From contig CABUEI010000001.1 of NCBI GenBank assembly GCA_902490585.1, positions 124,001 through 188,000 on the forward strand: a stretch of DNA of 64,000 nt, written 5' to 3'. A program made the position numbers and the translations under genes. Under the pieces are notes generated by a model. The model searched no databases, was not told where the DNA came from, and saw only the letters and a list, made by a program, of their open reading frames with translations. This document shows, piece after piece, positions 52,515 to 60,449 of this stretch. Within the stretch, counting starts at the first letter, position 1; every line of letters starts with the position of its first letter. This stretch comes from an uncultured Oscillospiraceae bacterium. GTDB taxonomy: Bacteria; Bacillota; Clostridia; Oscillospirales; Ruminococcaceae.

Positions 52515-53605
52515 TATTTTATAAATCTTATTTGCAAATTCAGTTTAATATAATATTTTCCATTTTCTTTACATATCGAACCAAATTCGTGACGTGATGT
52601 ACTTGCGGTTTCAAACTTGGTATTGTTTATCAAATAAGTTTCAAACTCATTTCTGTTAAACAAATGATAGCACAATACTTCTCCGTCTTCTCTGACTATT
52701 ATGTATCCGCCCGTAGCATCGGCAGTACCGTCCCAAACTTTCGACGGAAGCATACCGAGTGCACATTCTGCAAGAAACTTTTTGAATTTATATTCATAAA
52801 ACGGATGACCTTTTGATAAATTATATCCGATTGGGTTATTTACATTTAACGATTCAAGTGAATTTGTTACTGTATTAACTCCGGATGAATAGTACTCTTT
52901 AAGCATATACGCACAGATTTCAGGAAGGTCACCGTCAATCAACTGCAAATTACTTTCAAAAATATCGTTTTCCATAGAACAATACTTTATGTCGCAATCG
53001 CAACCGGAGAGAAAATCAAATCTGTCCTTGAATTTCTTGGAACAAGTATTAAAGCCGTTCATCACATCATCGTTTATATTACCTGTAACTTCAAAAACAA
53101 AATTTGTTGTTTTGCCTGCATTAACAAGCGTGGATGGACTGCCGAGTCTTGACTTGATACTGAATCCCTGAACGGTTTCATAGCCTGTATTTATGTCATG
53201 AATTTTAATCCGAATATCTGCTTTATCGGTTGATTTTGCTTTAAGTACGCCTATATTCAATTGCTCTAAAAATTCTTCGGTGTCCTGTGATTCAAAAGAT
53301 GATTTATTTGCATTGATTATTTCGTTGTAAAGATTATCTGCGGCAGTCTTGAATTCATCACATGGTAAAGTAAGCAGTACATCTTCTGTATCTGTTTTAA
53401 CAACAGACACTGTATCATCACCTTTGTTAATTCTGAATTCAAGTATACCTATAGGCTCGGTACGGATGATATTGATTATGTTGTAAAACATATCATCTTT
53501 TTTATTTAATTCGGCATCCGCAGCATACAATTTCTTTATTTCAAGCAAACGGAGAAATGCATATATTTCGCTCCATTCGCCTTTGTTTCCCGAAAGTTTA
53601 GGCAT
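52514..53605 (-). CDS. HpaII-family type II restriction endonuclease
   Basis: 363 residues. The opening LSGNKGEWSEIYAFLRLL followed by KKLYAADAELNK is the signature of R.HpaII relatives, which cut CCGG. The ISIKSRLGS-like segment GFSIKSRLGSPST probably contributes the nuclease core. ATG 53605 (after GGAGG) is chosen; it overlaps the methyltransferase 3' end by 8 bp. Encoded between two C5 methyltransferase genes in one operon. Confidence 0.88.
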   Translation of the reverse strand: MPKLSGNKGEWSEIYAFLRLLEIKKLYAADAELNKKDDMFYNIINIIRTEPIGILEFRINKGDDTVSVVKTDTEDVLLTLPCDEFKTAADNLYNEIINANKSSFESQDTEEFLEQLNIGVLKAKSTDKADIRIKIHDINTGYETVQGFSIKSRLGSPSTLVNAGKTTNFVFEVTGNINDDVMNGFNTCSKKFKDRFDFLSGCDCDIKYCSMENDIFESNLQLIDGDLPEICAYMLKEYYSSGVNTVTNSLESLNVNNPIGYNLSKGHPFYEYKFKKFLAECALGMLPSKVWDGTADATGGYIIVREDGEVLCYHLFNRNEFETYLINNTKFETASTSRHEFGSICKENGKYYIKLNLQIRFIK

Positions 53606-54602
53606 TATCAAGTACCTCCTTAATTTGTTTTGCAATCGCTTCAATAACACTTACCGTTACGCTGTTTCCAAATTGCTTGTACAGGTGAACATCGGCAAGC
53701 GGAAGATTAAATGTATCTGGGAAGCCCTGTAGCCGAGCCCATTCTCTCGGTGTCATTTTTCTGATACCTTCCTTATTGATTTCGCCTTTAATGTGTGTTG
53801 TCGGTGTTAAATCTTTTTGGCGTTTGTCAATCAATAAATTACGTTCTCTTCCCATTCCTCCGCACACTATAGCTCCGGCAATGCCGTCCCATTCACGGAT
53901 TTCATATCCAAAGCCGTTTCCTTTTGCCTCGTGACGAGCTTTGTGCCTTCTCAATGTTTCAACATAAACGTCACTTAAATAATACTTAGCCGGTACAGGC
54001 TTCTCTTCGATAATATCCTTCAACCTTTTTGAATCGTCCGTAGCATTTGGAAAGTCAAAATTTTCCGGAGCAACATCGTTTCTGAACGCTACTACATATA
54101 CTCTTTCTCTGTTCTGAGGAACTCCGAAATCCTTGCTGTTCAACACTGCGCTGAACACTTTATACCCCAAGTCTTCAAATGTCTTTTTTATTATCTCAAA
54201 TGTTCTGCCTCTGTCGTGAATTTTAAGACCCTTTACATTTTCACAAAAAATCACTTTTGGCTTATGTTGTTCACAGATTCTTGCAACATCCAGAAATAAG
54301 GTGCCACGGCACATTCCTTTATAGTTATCTTCAAATCCTTTCCTTTTTCCTGCAAGACTGAACGCCTGGCAAGGAAAACCGGCAAGACAAATATCAAATT
54401 GCGGAATATCGTTTTCATCGATTTTTGTTATATCTCCTGCGATTTCGAAATCATCTTTGAAATTGGCTTTATATGTTTTTTGAGCATATTCGTCCCATTC
54501 ACTTACAAAAACCGTACTGATTTCGTTGCCGAAGGCTTTTTCGAATCCAAGACGAATTCCACCGATTCCCGCAAATAAATCAATTGATTTATATTTAACC
54601 AT
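53598..54602 (-). CDS. C5 cytosine DNA methyltransferase (first)
   Basis: 334 residues. Motif I SIDLFAGIGGIRLGFEKAF, motif IV AGFPCQAFS, motif VI FCENVKGL, motif VIII QNRERVYVVAF, motif IX MTPREWARLQGFP, motif X YKQFGNSVTV. ATG 54602 overlaps the vsr stop. It differs from the second methyltransferase in length and recognition region, so it is not a simple duplicate. Confidence 0.95.
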   Translation of the reverse strand: MVKYKSIDLFAGIGGIRLGFEKAFGNEISTVFVSEWDEYAQKTYKANFKDDFEIAGDITKIDENDIPQFDICLAGFPCQAFSLAGKRKGFEDNYKGMCRGTLFLDVARICEQHKPKVIFCENVKGLKIHDRGRTFEIIKKTFEDLGYKVFSAVLNSKDFGVPQNRERVYVVAFRNDVAPENFDFPNATDDSKRLKDIIEEKPVPAKYYLSDVYVETLRRHKARHEAKGNGFGYEIREWDGIAGAIVCGGMGRERNLLIDKRQKDLTPTTHIKGEINKEGIRKMTPREWARLQGFPDTFNLPLADVHLYKQFGNSVTVSVIEAIAKQIKEVLDNA

Positions 54603-55011
54603 TTTTATTTTTAACCGCCCTCTCAATTATATCAGCACACGCCTGTAAATTATTTTTTATATCATCACCCCAAAATCTTAACACTGTCCATCCCATACCG
54701 GTAAGTTTTTCGCTCACTTGCCTATCACGGACAATATTCCTTTCGATTTTAGGAATCCAAAAATCTTGATGCGACTTAAACTCTTTTTTCCTATTATTCC
54801 AATCATAACCGTGCCAAAATTCACTGTCACAAAATACCGCAACTTTTTTGCCTATGAAAACAATATCCGGTTTTCCGAATACTTTCTTTGAGTTTTTTTG
54901 ATAGCGTAAACCTCTTGACCAAAGTTCTTTCCTAAGCATAACCTCTATTTTTGTGTCTTTGGATTTAACCCGGTGCATATTATATGAAATTTGTTCTTTG
55001 GTTTTATGCAC
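54595..55011 (-). CDS. vsr: Very short patch repair endonuclease
   Basis: 138 residues from GTG 55011 (AAGGAG six bases upstream). Nicks 5' of the T in T:G mismatches made by 5-methylcytosine deamination. RVKSKDTKIEVMLRKELWSRG, GKPDIVFIGKKVAVF with the catalytic Asp, and SEFWHGYDW are the family motifs. A longer frame to 55089 has no ribosome site. First gene of the cassette; a logical partner of the m5C methylases. Confidence 0.93.
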   Translation of the reverse strand: MHKTKEQISYNMHRVKSKDTKIEVMLRKELWSRGLRYQKNSKKVFGKPDIVFIGKKVAVFCDSEFWHGYDWNNRKKEFKSHQDFWIPKIERNIVRDRQVSEKLTGMGWTVLRFWGDDIKNNLQACADIIERAVKNKNG

Positions 55012-55124
55012 AGAACTCTCCTTATGCCATAAAAATTCAAAATCTCTACAAAACAATTTAATTATACCATTCAAGAACAATTTTTTCAATACAAATATTT
55101 TTTATACATACCCCTTCCGCACAC

Positions 55125-55157
55125 AAAAACCCCGCCCCCGAAACCTCGGGAGCGGGG
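55125..55157 (-). terminator. Terminator of ackA
   Basis: 11-bp stem CCCCGCCCCCG/CGGGAGCGGGG (55130-55157, one mismatch) then five T on the minus strand. Confidence 0.9.
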
Positions 55158-55182
55158 AAATCGCCTATATCTATCGCTTCAC

Positions 55183-56394
55183 TTATGCATTCTTGTCAAG
55201 ACCTGTGATCTCAAGTGTATCACGGGCGATAAGGAGCTCTTCGTTTGTAGGAATTACCCATACTTCAACCTTGCTGTCGGGAGCAGAGATTTTTGTGAGC
55301 TTGCCCTTTAAGCCGTCGTTTACGGAGTTGTCAAGCTTGATACCGAGATATTCCATATCCTCGCATACGCCCTTTCTGACTTCCGGAGCGTTCTCGCCGA
55401 TACCGCCTGTGAAGATAACAACGTCAAGACCGTTCATAGCGGCTGTGTAAGAACCGATGTACTTCTTTATCTCGTATGTGAGCATATCTGTAACGAGCTG
55501 TGAACGCTTGTCACCGTGCTGTGCGGCACTTGTGATATCTCTGTTATCGCTGAACTGACCTGAAAGTCCGAGGAATCCCGACTTCTTGTTGAGGTAGTCG
55601 CTCATCTCAGAGGGGGTAAGTCCGAGCTTGTTCTGTACAAACTCAACAGCTGAGGGGTCAACGCTGCCTGAACGTGTACCCATGATGATACCGTCAAGAG
55701 GAGTAAAGCCCATTGATGTATCTATAGACTTGCCGTCCTTGATAGCTGTGATAGAAGAACCGTTGCCGAGGTGGCATGAAACGATGTTAAGTCCTTCAAG
55801 GCTCTTGCCTGTAACTTCACCGTACTTCATTGATACGAAGCGGTGTGATGTTCCGTGGAAACCGTATTTTCTTACATGGAACTGCTCATAGCACTCATAA
55901 GGCATACCGAACATATAAGCCTTGGGAGGCATTGTCTGGTGGAATGCTGTATCGAATACTACTACCTGAGGAGTTGTTTCGGGGATAACCTTCTTGCAGG
56001 CTCTCAGCGCAAGTGCATGTGCGTGGTTATGTACGGGAGCAAGATCGGCAAGACCGTCTATCTGATCGATAACCTCGTCTGTTACGATAGTAGTCTTTGT
56101 GAATACCTCAGCGCCCTGCACTATTCTGTGACCTACAGCGCCGATTTCACTCATATCCTTGATAACGGCGTAATCGCCCTTTGTCATTACTTCTACCAGC
56201 TTTTCAAAAGCCTCTGTGTGGGTGGGGAATGCACATTCCTCTACATATTCTCTGCCGTCTGCTGTCTTGTGAGTGATCTTACCGTCAATACCGATACGCT
56301 CGCAGTTGCCCTTTGCTATGACCGACTCATCCTTCATATCGATAAGCTGATACTTAAGTGATGAACTGCCGGCATTTACTACCAGAATTTTCAT
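55183..56394 (-). CDS. ackA: Acetate kinase
   Basis: 403 residues. Acetyl phosphate plus ADP to acetate plus ATP. Starts KILVVNAGSSSLKYQLID (phosphate 1 motif), then HRIVQGAE, FDTAFHQTMP, FHGTSHRFVS, CHLGNGSS and GGIGENAPEVR. ATG 56394 follows AGAAAGGG; the frame extends upstream to 56475 without a start signal. No pta gene is adjacent in the window. Confidence 0.97.
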   Translation of the reverse strand: MKILVVNAGSSSLKYQLIDMKDESVIAKGNCERIGIDGKITHKTADGREYVEECAFPTHTEAFEKLVEVMTKGDYAVIKDMSEIGAVGHRIVQGAEVFTKTTIVTDEVIDQIDGLADLAPVHNHAHALALRACKKVIPETTPQVVVFDTAFHQTMPPKAYMFGMPYECYEQFHVRKYGFHGTSHRFVSMKYGEVTGKSLEGLNIVSCHLGNGSSITAIKDGKSIDTSMGFTPLDGIIMGTRSGSVDPSAVEFVQNKLGLTPSEMSDYLNKKSGFLGLSGQFSDNRDITSAAQHGDKRSQLVTDMLTYEIKKYIGSYTAAMNGLDVVIFTGGIGENAPEVRKGVCEDMEYLGIKLDNSVNDGLKGKLTKISAPDSKVEVWVIPTNEELLIARDTLEITGLDKNA

Positions 56395-56624
56395 ATTGAT
56401 TGATACCCTTTCTGAATTTGTTTTTGCAGTATGCAATATCATTATTATTTTAAACCAATCCGGTCGAAAAATCAAGTGCTTTGGCGAAAATTACGGTGGC
56501 TCGCCAATATTTTTACATTAAGCCGCCAATTATACCATGGTTTGTACAAGTGGTATGAAAATAACCGCCCTAAGCGACCAAACTCAAGCGGTTAATTCTT
56601 TTAACTCATTTTGGGAGCAACCGT

Positions 56625-56804
56625 TTATAAAGCTGCTTTTTCTATTATTCTTCCCACATTTATTTCAGAAGAATTGAAATCTACATGATCCGTAAAACAA
56701 ATAATTGGAATCCCAATCTCTATGGCTTTTATACACTGCTCTTCCATAGATGACTTTCCGTCGGGCGAAAAAGTAGTATGAATATGCATATCTGCCAGTC
56801 TCAT
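56625..56804 (-). pseudogene. Truncated PHP-domain protein (HisJ-like N-terminus)
   Basis: 59 residues. RLADMHIHTTFSPDGK, EIGIPIICFTDHVDF are the first two metal-binding blocks of a PHP phosphoesterase such as histidinol phosphatase. Intact proteins are about 260 residues; here the frame ends after EKAAL and no continuation is seen in any frame downstream, where an unrelated hairpin AACCGC...GCGGTT (56563-56595) follows. Likely beheaded by a recombination event. Confidence 0.75.
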
Positions 56805-56819
56805 ATTATCCCTCCACAT

Positions 56820-57034
56820 AAAATAAAATGGTTATTCCTTTTATACACAAAAATAATTGCATTATTGTAGAGACACACCTACTGCCGTGCAAAGAAAAGG
56901 CAGTACACCCACCTTTCATGTTGTGGTTAGCACGGGCGCATACATAGATGCGTCCGTGCGTCATAGTATTATGGTGAGCGCAAACGATAACCATTAAAAG
57001 AATAGTCAACAATGGTTAGAGGGTTAATTCATCA
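56820..57034. other. Intergenic region with hairpins
   Basis: Contains a strong inverted repeat GCACGGGCGCAT/ATGCGTCCGTGC around 56932-56961 and a weaker one CTGCC/GGCAG. No ORF with support. It sits between the PHP fragment and the methylase gene and may hold element-end sequence. Confidence 0.4.
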
Positions 57035-58168
57035 TTAGTTTTTCTTACGTTTCCTTTTGGCTTTATGTTTTGCAAAAGGGTGACGTTTTTCTTTTCTTAT
57101 CCCTCTTGTTGTATCAGCTTTATTGTCAGAAAGCTTGTGTATCACAGGCGACATCTTTTCAGGTGAATCAGACGTAGGAGCGTCGTTCCCTTTATTATAA
57201 TCACTTACTAATTGACCACAGGCAGCTTTTATTCTATTACCTCTTGATTCCCGAAGTTTTACTTCCAAGCCAGCCTCCTCTAATCTAATCTTAAATGCAA
57301 CCAATTGTTGCTTGTTAGGACGTTTGATTCTCTTACAGGCAGTTTCATTATATTGTAAAAGATTAATCAGTACATTTTTTCCTCTAAACCATTTACCAAG
57401 TTGTCTTACGTCTGAAGCCCTATCATTAATTCCAGGAGCGAGCAGATATGCAATGGTAATCTTTCTGTTATGTCGTTCAGAATAGGAAAGCGCAGCTTCG
57501 ACAACACTATGAATGCTATTGGATTTCATGTGCGGCATAATCATGTTTCTAGTTGCTTGATCCGTTGCGTGAAGAGAGAGTGTAAACTGAATCTTTAAAT
57601 GCTCCTCTCTCAGTCGCTTCAACTGTTCAACTGGTCCAACAGTCGATACATTTATGCCATCTGTAGGAAAATTAAGTCCATTGCGATCACGAAGTATATG
57701 AATACTTTTAATCAGATTATCATAATTAAAGAGAGGTTCTCCCATCCCCATAAAAACGATTCTGTTGACACGTTCTTTCAAAAGAACGATTTGCTGAACT
57801 ATTTCAGCTGGTGAAAGATTGCGAATAAATCCATTTTTTCCTGATGCACAGAAAATACACCCCACCGGACAACCGACCATAGTGCTAACGCATACCGTAT
57901 TGCCAGTCCTTCTTTTAATGCATACTGTTTCAATGCAGTAGCCATCTTGTAATTCAAAAGCATACTTTGTAGTATCTCCCCCTACATATATGTCTTTTAT
58001 AGTCATAGTTTGATTTTTAGGACTTACGCCACTTTTATACAAGGTTTTGAATAAAGACTTAGCTCTTTCTTCTCCCATACATTTGGCTACTTCATCAAAA
58101 GTATAATTGTACGGATTGCCCTGAATCATTTCTAATGTAGGAGGGACCATTTTCTCTTTATTTGCCAT
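57035..58168 (-). CDS. RlmN/Cfr-family radical SAM 23S rRNA adenine methyltransferase
   Basis: 377 residues. Radical SAM CxxxCxxC motif in GCPVGCIFCASGKNG near residue 113, FMGMGEPLFN, SLHATDQATRNMIMP, and the methyl-carrying Cys in AACGQL near residue 318. It is shorter at the N-terminus than housekeeping RlmN and has a Lys/Arg-rich C-terminal tail of about 55 residues. AT-rich codon use, its own strong promoter, and flanking gene fragments suggest acquisition. It may be a second RlmN-type C2 methylase or a Cfr-like C8 methylase affecting ribosome-targeting antibiotics. ATG 58168 follows GAGGAAAGGAATTATC. Confidence 0.82.
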   Translation of the reverse strand: MANKEKMVPPTLEMIQGNPYNYTFDEVAKCMGEERAKSLFKTLYKSGVSPKNQTMTIKDIYVGGDTTKYAFELQDGYCIETVCIKRRTGNTVCVSTMVGCPVGCIFCASGKNGFIRNLSPAEIVQQIVLLKERVNRIVFMGMGEPLFNYDNLIKSIHILRDRNGLNFPTDGINVSTVGPVEQLKRLREEHLKIQFTLSLHATDQATRNMIMPHMKSNSIHSVVEAALSYSERHNRKITIAYLLAPGINDRASDVRQLGKWFRGKNVLINLLQYNETACKRIKRPNKQQLVAFKIRLEEAGLEVKLRESRGNRIKAACGQLVSDYNKGNDAPTSDSPEKMSPVIHKLSDNKADTTRGIRKEKRHPFAKHKAKRKRKKN

Positions 58169-58274
58169 GATAATTCCTTTCCTCGCATTGTATTTAAGTA
58201 ATATTTTACACAAACCAACTTGTGTGGATTATAACTTGAAAATTTCAAAAGGGTACACAAACCCCATTGTATAT

Positions 58275-58303
58275 ATTATACATCTTTTTTTTCTTTCTGT
58301 CAA
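58275..58303 (-). promoter_or_regulatory. Consensus promoter of the radical SAM methylase gene
   Basis: Minus strand TTGACA (58303-58298), 17 bases, TATAAT (58280-58275), 107 bp before the ATG. Confidence 0.88.
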
Positions 58304-58388
58304 GATAGAAATTGCATCCCAATAATGTGAATTATATCATTTTTCACTTATTGGGATGCATACTTACTTAGAATAATCTCATAGTTGT

Positions 58389-58895
58389 TTATTCAATTCC
58401 TTGCTTCTTACTCCTGCCCTTTGTCTGATCCTTCGGCGCTCTCGGCTTCTTGGCGAGCCTTGCGGCATCACGCTTCATCTTCGCCCTCTCAAAGTAGCAA
58501 GTCTTTTCACGCTTCGGAGCGTTCTTCTTTGCTTCGATAGCCGCCTGATTCAGCTCATCAGTCACGACTTTTAGTCTTTGCTCCTTAGTATCAAGCTCCT
58601 CCTGCTGGGGGAACGGCTCTGCAACAATCTTCTGCGCTTCTGCGTGGTCGAGCCGGAGTTTCGCAAGGTTGTCCTGCGTTCTCTCAATTCTGCCGTCAAT
58701 GTTGTAGAGGGCAGCTTCAAGACGGTTCAGGTTATGGGCAAAACTCTCGATCAGCTTCGTGGTATGTGAAGCGGCACCTTGCAGACAAGCCGACATACCG
58801 CCGCCCATCATATTGCTGTTTACCGTCACGCTCAGGTCAAAGCCCTGGAACGAGCCGACCTTCACGGGAGTATCAGCATATTTGATAGCCAGCAC
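58389..58895 (-). pseudogene. C-terminal remnant of an integrative-element helicase/DNA methylase
   Basis: 168 residues. VGSFQGFDLSV, GAASHTTKLIESFAHNLNRLE, a coiled-coil stretch and PFPQQEELDTKEQRLK, then a Lys/Arg-rich tail, match the last part of the very large SNF2-helicase/N6-methylase proteins carried by clostridial conjugative elements (usually over 2000 residues). The upstream two thousand residues are missing; the frame is abruptly joined near 58890 to a lipoprotein gene. The Met used here is therefore unlikely to be a true start. Confidence 0.75.
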
Positions 58896-59319
58896 CGCCC
58901 GTCTGTATCACGAACTTCACGTTCTCGCTTTGTGAGCCTGCGATCATTTCCTCAATGTCGCCGCTCGCAAGTCCGTTTTCGCTTTCAAGATCGCTTCCGC
59001 ACATATATACAAAGACTGTCTGTGTGCCGTCTTCGCCCATAGGCTTTTCCGATTCACGCTGTTTTCTTGTAATGCTTATCCCGTCCGAACTGCTGAAAGT
59101 AAGCTTTGACGCACGGCTTCCGTTTACCTCGCCGTCATACTTATTACCGCCGTTTTCACTGTCGCCTGCATTTCCGCCGTCGCTTGTCTGCTTGTTATCG
59201 CTTGCCGTGCTGTCCAAAATCTCTTCTTCATTGTCAAGGCAACCGCTTGAAAGCATTGCTGTTGTAAGTACAGATACCGCAAGCAGTGTCCGCAGTATTT
59301 TTTCGTGTGTCTTTCTCAT
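58873..59319 (-). pseudogene. Clostripain-family lipoprotein, truncated at the element junction
   Basis: About 140 native residues. A lipoprotein signal with LSSGCLD lipobox, a Gly/Ser/Asn/Asp-rich linker, then TVFVYMCGSDLESENGLASGDIEE, the start of the C11 clostripain-type peptidase fold. Catalytic His and Cys lie in the lost part. The frame ends in QTGGAGYQIC, where GGA is the last native-looking residue and the rest comes from the element sequence. ATG 59319 follows AAGGAGAATTT. Confidence 0.8.
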
Positions 59320-59516
59320 AAATTCTCCTTAGAATTGAATTATAACCATTTTTACAATATTATTATAACTCATGTTGCAGGCGGATTTCAACAAACAGGC
59401 ATTAAAAGCGGTAATAAGGCTTGAAACGGTATATTCTCTTTCGCTGTACTATTCTGCGTTGTCACGCAGAGTAATCTACGATAACCTAATTTTTACAAAA
59501 AATTTTTAAAAAACTA
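59320..59516. other. Intergenic, divergent promoters region
   Basis: About 200 bp upstream of the rubrerythrin promoter. It holds a small hairpin TCTGCGT-TGTC-ACGCAGA near 59452-59469 and an unsupported 45-codon frame from about 59371. Nothing else seen. Confidence 0.4.
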
Positions 59517-59545
59517 TTGACAAATATCGAAGTATCGGTTATAAT
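59517..59545 (+). promoter_or_regulatory. Consensus promoter of the reverse rubrerythrin operon
   Basis: TTGACA (59517-59522), 17 bases, TATAAT (59540-59545). Confidence 0.92.
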
Positions 59546-59554
59546 TAAAACATT

Positions 59555-59577
59555 AAATCAGTAAACGTTACTGATTT
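59555..59577. promoter_or_regulatory. Perfect palindrome at the transcript start (operator or 5' hairpin)
   Basis: AAATCAGTAA-ACG-TTACTGATTT, a perfect 10-bp inverted repeat beginning about 10 bp after the -10 box. It does not match the PerR or Rex consensus. It could be an operator for an oxygen/redox regulator, or a stabilising hairpin at the mRNA 5' end. Confidence 0.7.
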
Positions 59578-59634
59578 GATGAAAACAATAAGAAAATAAA
59601 GATTTTATCATTATGAAAGGATAGGTAATTTACT

Positions 59635-60186
59635 ATGAAAAAGTGGGTATGTCCGGTATGCGGTTACGTTCATGAGGGAGATACGCCTCCCGAGTTCTGC
59701 CCTCAGTGCAAGGTTCCCGGCAGTAAGTTCACAGAACTCAAGGAGAGCGAGAAGCTCGTATTTGCAGACGAGCACAAGGTAGGCGTTGCAAAGGCAGTTG
59801 AAGATGAAGAGATCCTCGCAGGTTTAAAGGCTAACTTTGAGGGTGAATGCACAGAAGTAGGTATGTATCTTGCTATGGCAAGAGCCGCTCACAGAGAGGG
59901 TTATCCCGAAGTAGGTCTTTACTATGAAAAGGCTGCATGGGAAGAAGCTGAGCATGCTGCAAAGTTCGCAGAGCTTTTAGGCGATGTTGTAAGCGCATCG
60001 ACAAAGGAAAACCTTGAAAAGAGAGTTGCCGCTGAGCACGGCGCTACACAGGGTAAGCTTGACCTTGCTAAGAGAGCTAAGCAGTTAAACCTTGACGCTA
60101 TCCATGACACAGTTCACGAAATGGCTAAGGACGAAGCAAGACACGGCAAGGCTTTCGAGGGTCTGCTCAACCGTTACTTCAAGTAA
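59635..60186 (+). CDS. Reverse rubrerythrin
   Basis: 183 residues. The N-terminal rubredoxin-like domain (CPVCGYVHEGDTPPEFCPQC, residues 5-24) precedes a diiron four-helix domain with ExxH and Glu ligands (EGECTEVGMYLAMARAA, EEAEHAAKFAEL, EMAKDEARHGKAF). The order is reversed relative to classical rubrerythrin. Works as an NADH-linked peroxidase/O2 reductase in obligate anaerobes. Strongly biased codons and consensus promoter imply high expression. Followed at 20 bp by rubredoxin, its likely electron donor. Confidence 0.95.
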   Translation: MKKWVCPVCGYVHEGDTPPEFCPQCKVPGSKFTELKESEKLVFADEHKVGVAKAVEDEEILAGLKANFEGECTEVGMYLAMARAAHREGYPEVGLYYEKAAWEEAEHAAKFAELLGDVVSASTKENLEKRVAAEHGATQGKLDLAKRAKQLNLDAIHDTVHEMAKDEARHGKAFEGLLNRYFK

Positions 60187-60206
60187 TAACATAGGAGGAT
60201 ATGAGT

Positions 60207-60362
60207 ATGGAAAAGCACGTTTGCCCTTGTGGCTATGTTTATGACCCCGCAGTTGGCGATCCCGACAGCGGAATTGCTCCCGGCACCAAGTGGGAAGATA
60301 TCCCCGAGGATTGGGTTTGCCCGGTTTGCGGTCTGGGTAAGGACGCTTTCACTGTTGAGTGA
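60207..60362 (+). CDS. Rubredoxin with unusual CxC first knuckle
   Basis: 51 residues. The body is standard rubredoxin (YDPAVGDPDSGIAPGTKW, PEDWVCPVCGLGKDAF) and the second knuckle is CPVCG. The first knuckle reads HVCPCGYVYDP, that is C-x-C-G, one residue shorter than the usual C-x2-C-G. ATG 60207 lies eight bases after GGAGG; ATG 60201 is too close to it. Cotranscribed with reverse rubrerythrin, so probably delivers electrons to it. The altered loop may change the iron site or its redox potential, unless a codon was lost in sequencing (a three-base loss keeps frame, so error is less likely). Confidence 0.92.
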   Translation: MEKHVCPCGYVYDPAVGDPDSGIAPGTKWEDIPEDWVCPVCGLGKDAFTVE

Positions 60363-60385
60363 GAACTAACTGAATAGCAATAATA

Positions 60386-60418
60386 GAGGGCGCTTTCCGT
60401 TTGGAGAGCGCCCTTTTT
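60386..60418 (+). terminator. Terminator of the rubrerythrin-rubredoxin operon
   Basis: 11-bp stem GGGCGCTTTCC/GGAGAGCGCCC (60388-60413, one G-T) and five T. Confidence 0.93.
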
Positions 60419-60449
60419 GCGTTGTGCGTTCCCTTGTCCGGCTTGTAAA

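Noticed and set aside
59371..59510. 45-codon ORF upstream of the rubrerythrin promoter
   Set aside because: No ribosome site, no family character; it ends inside the AT-rich pre-promoter tract.
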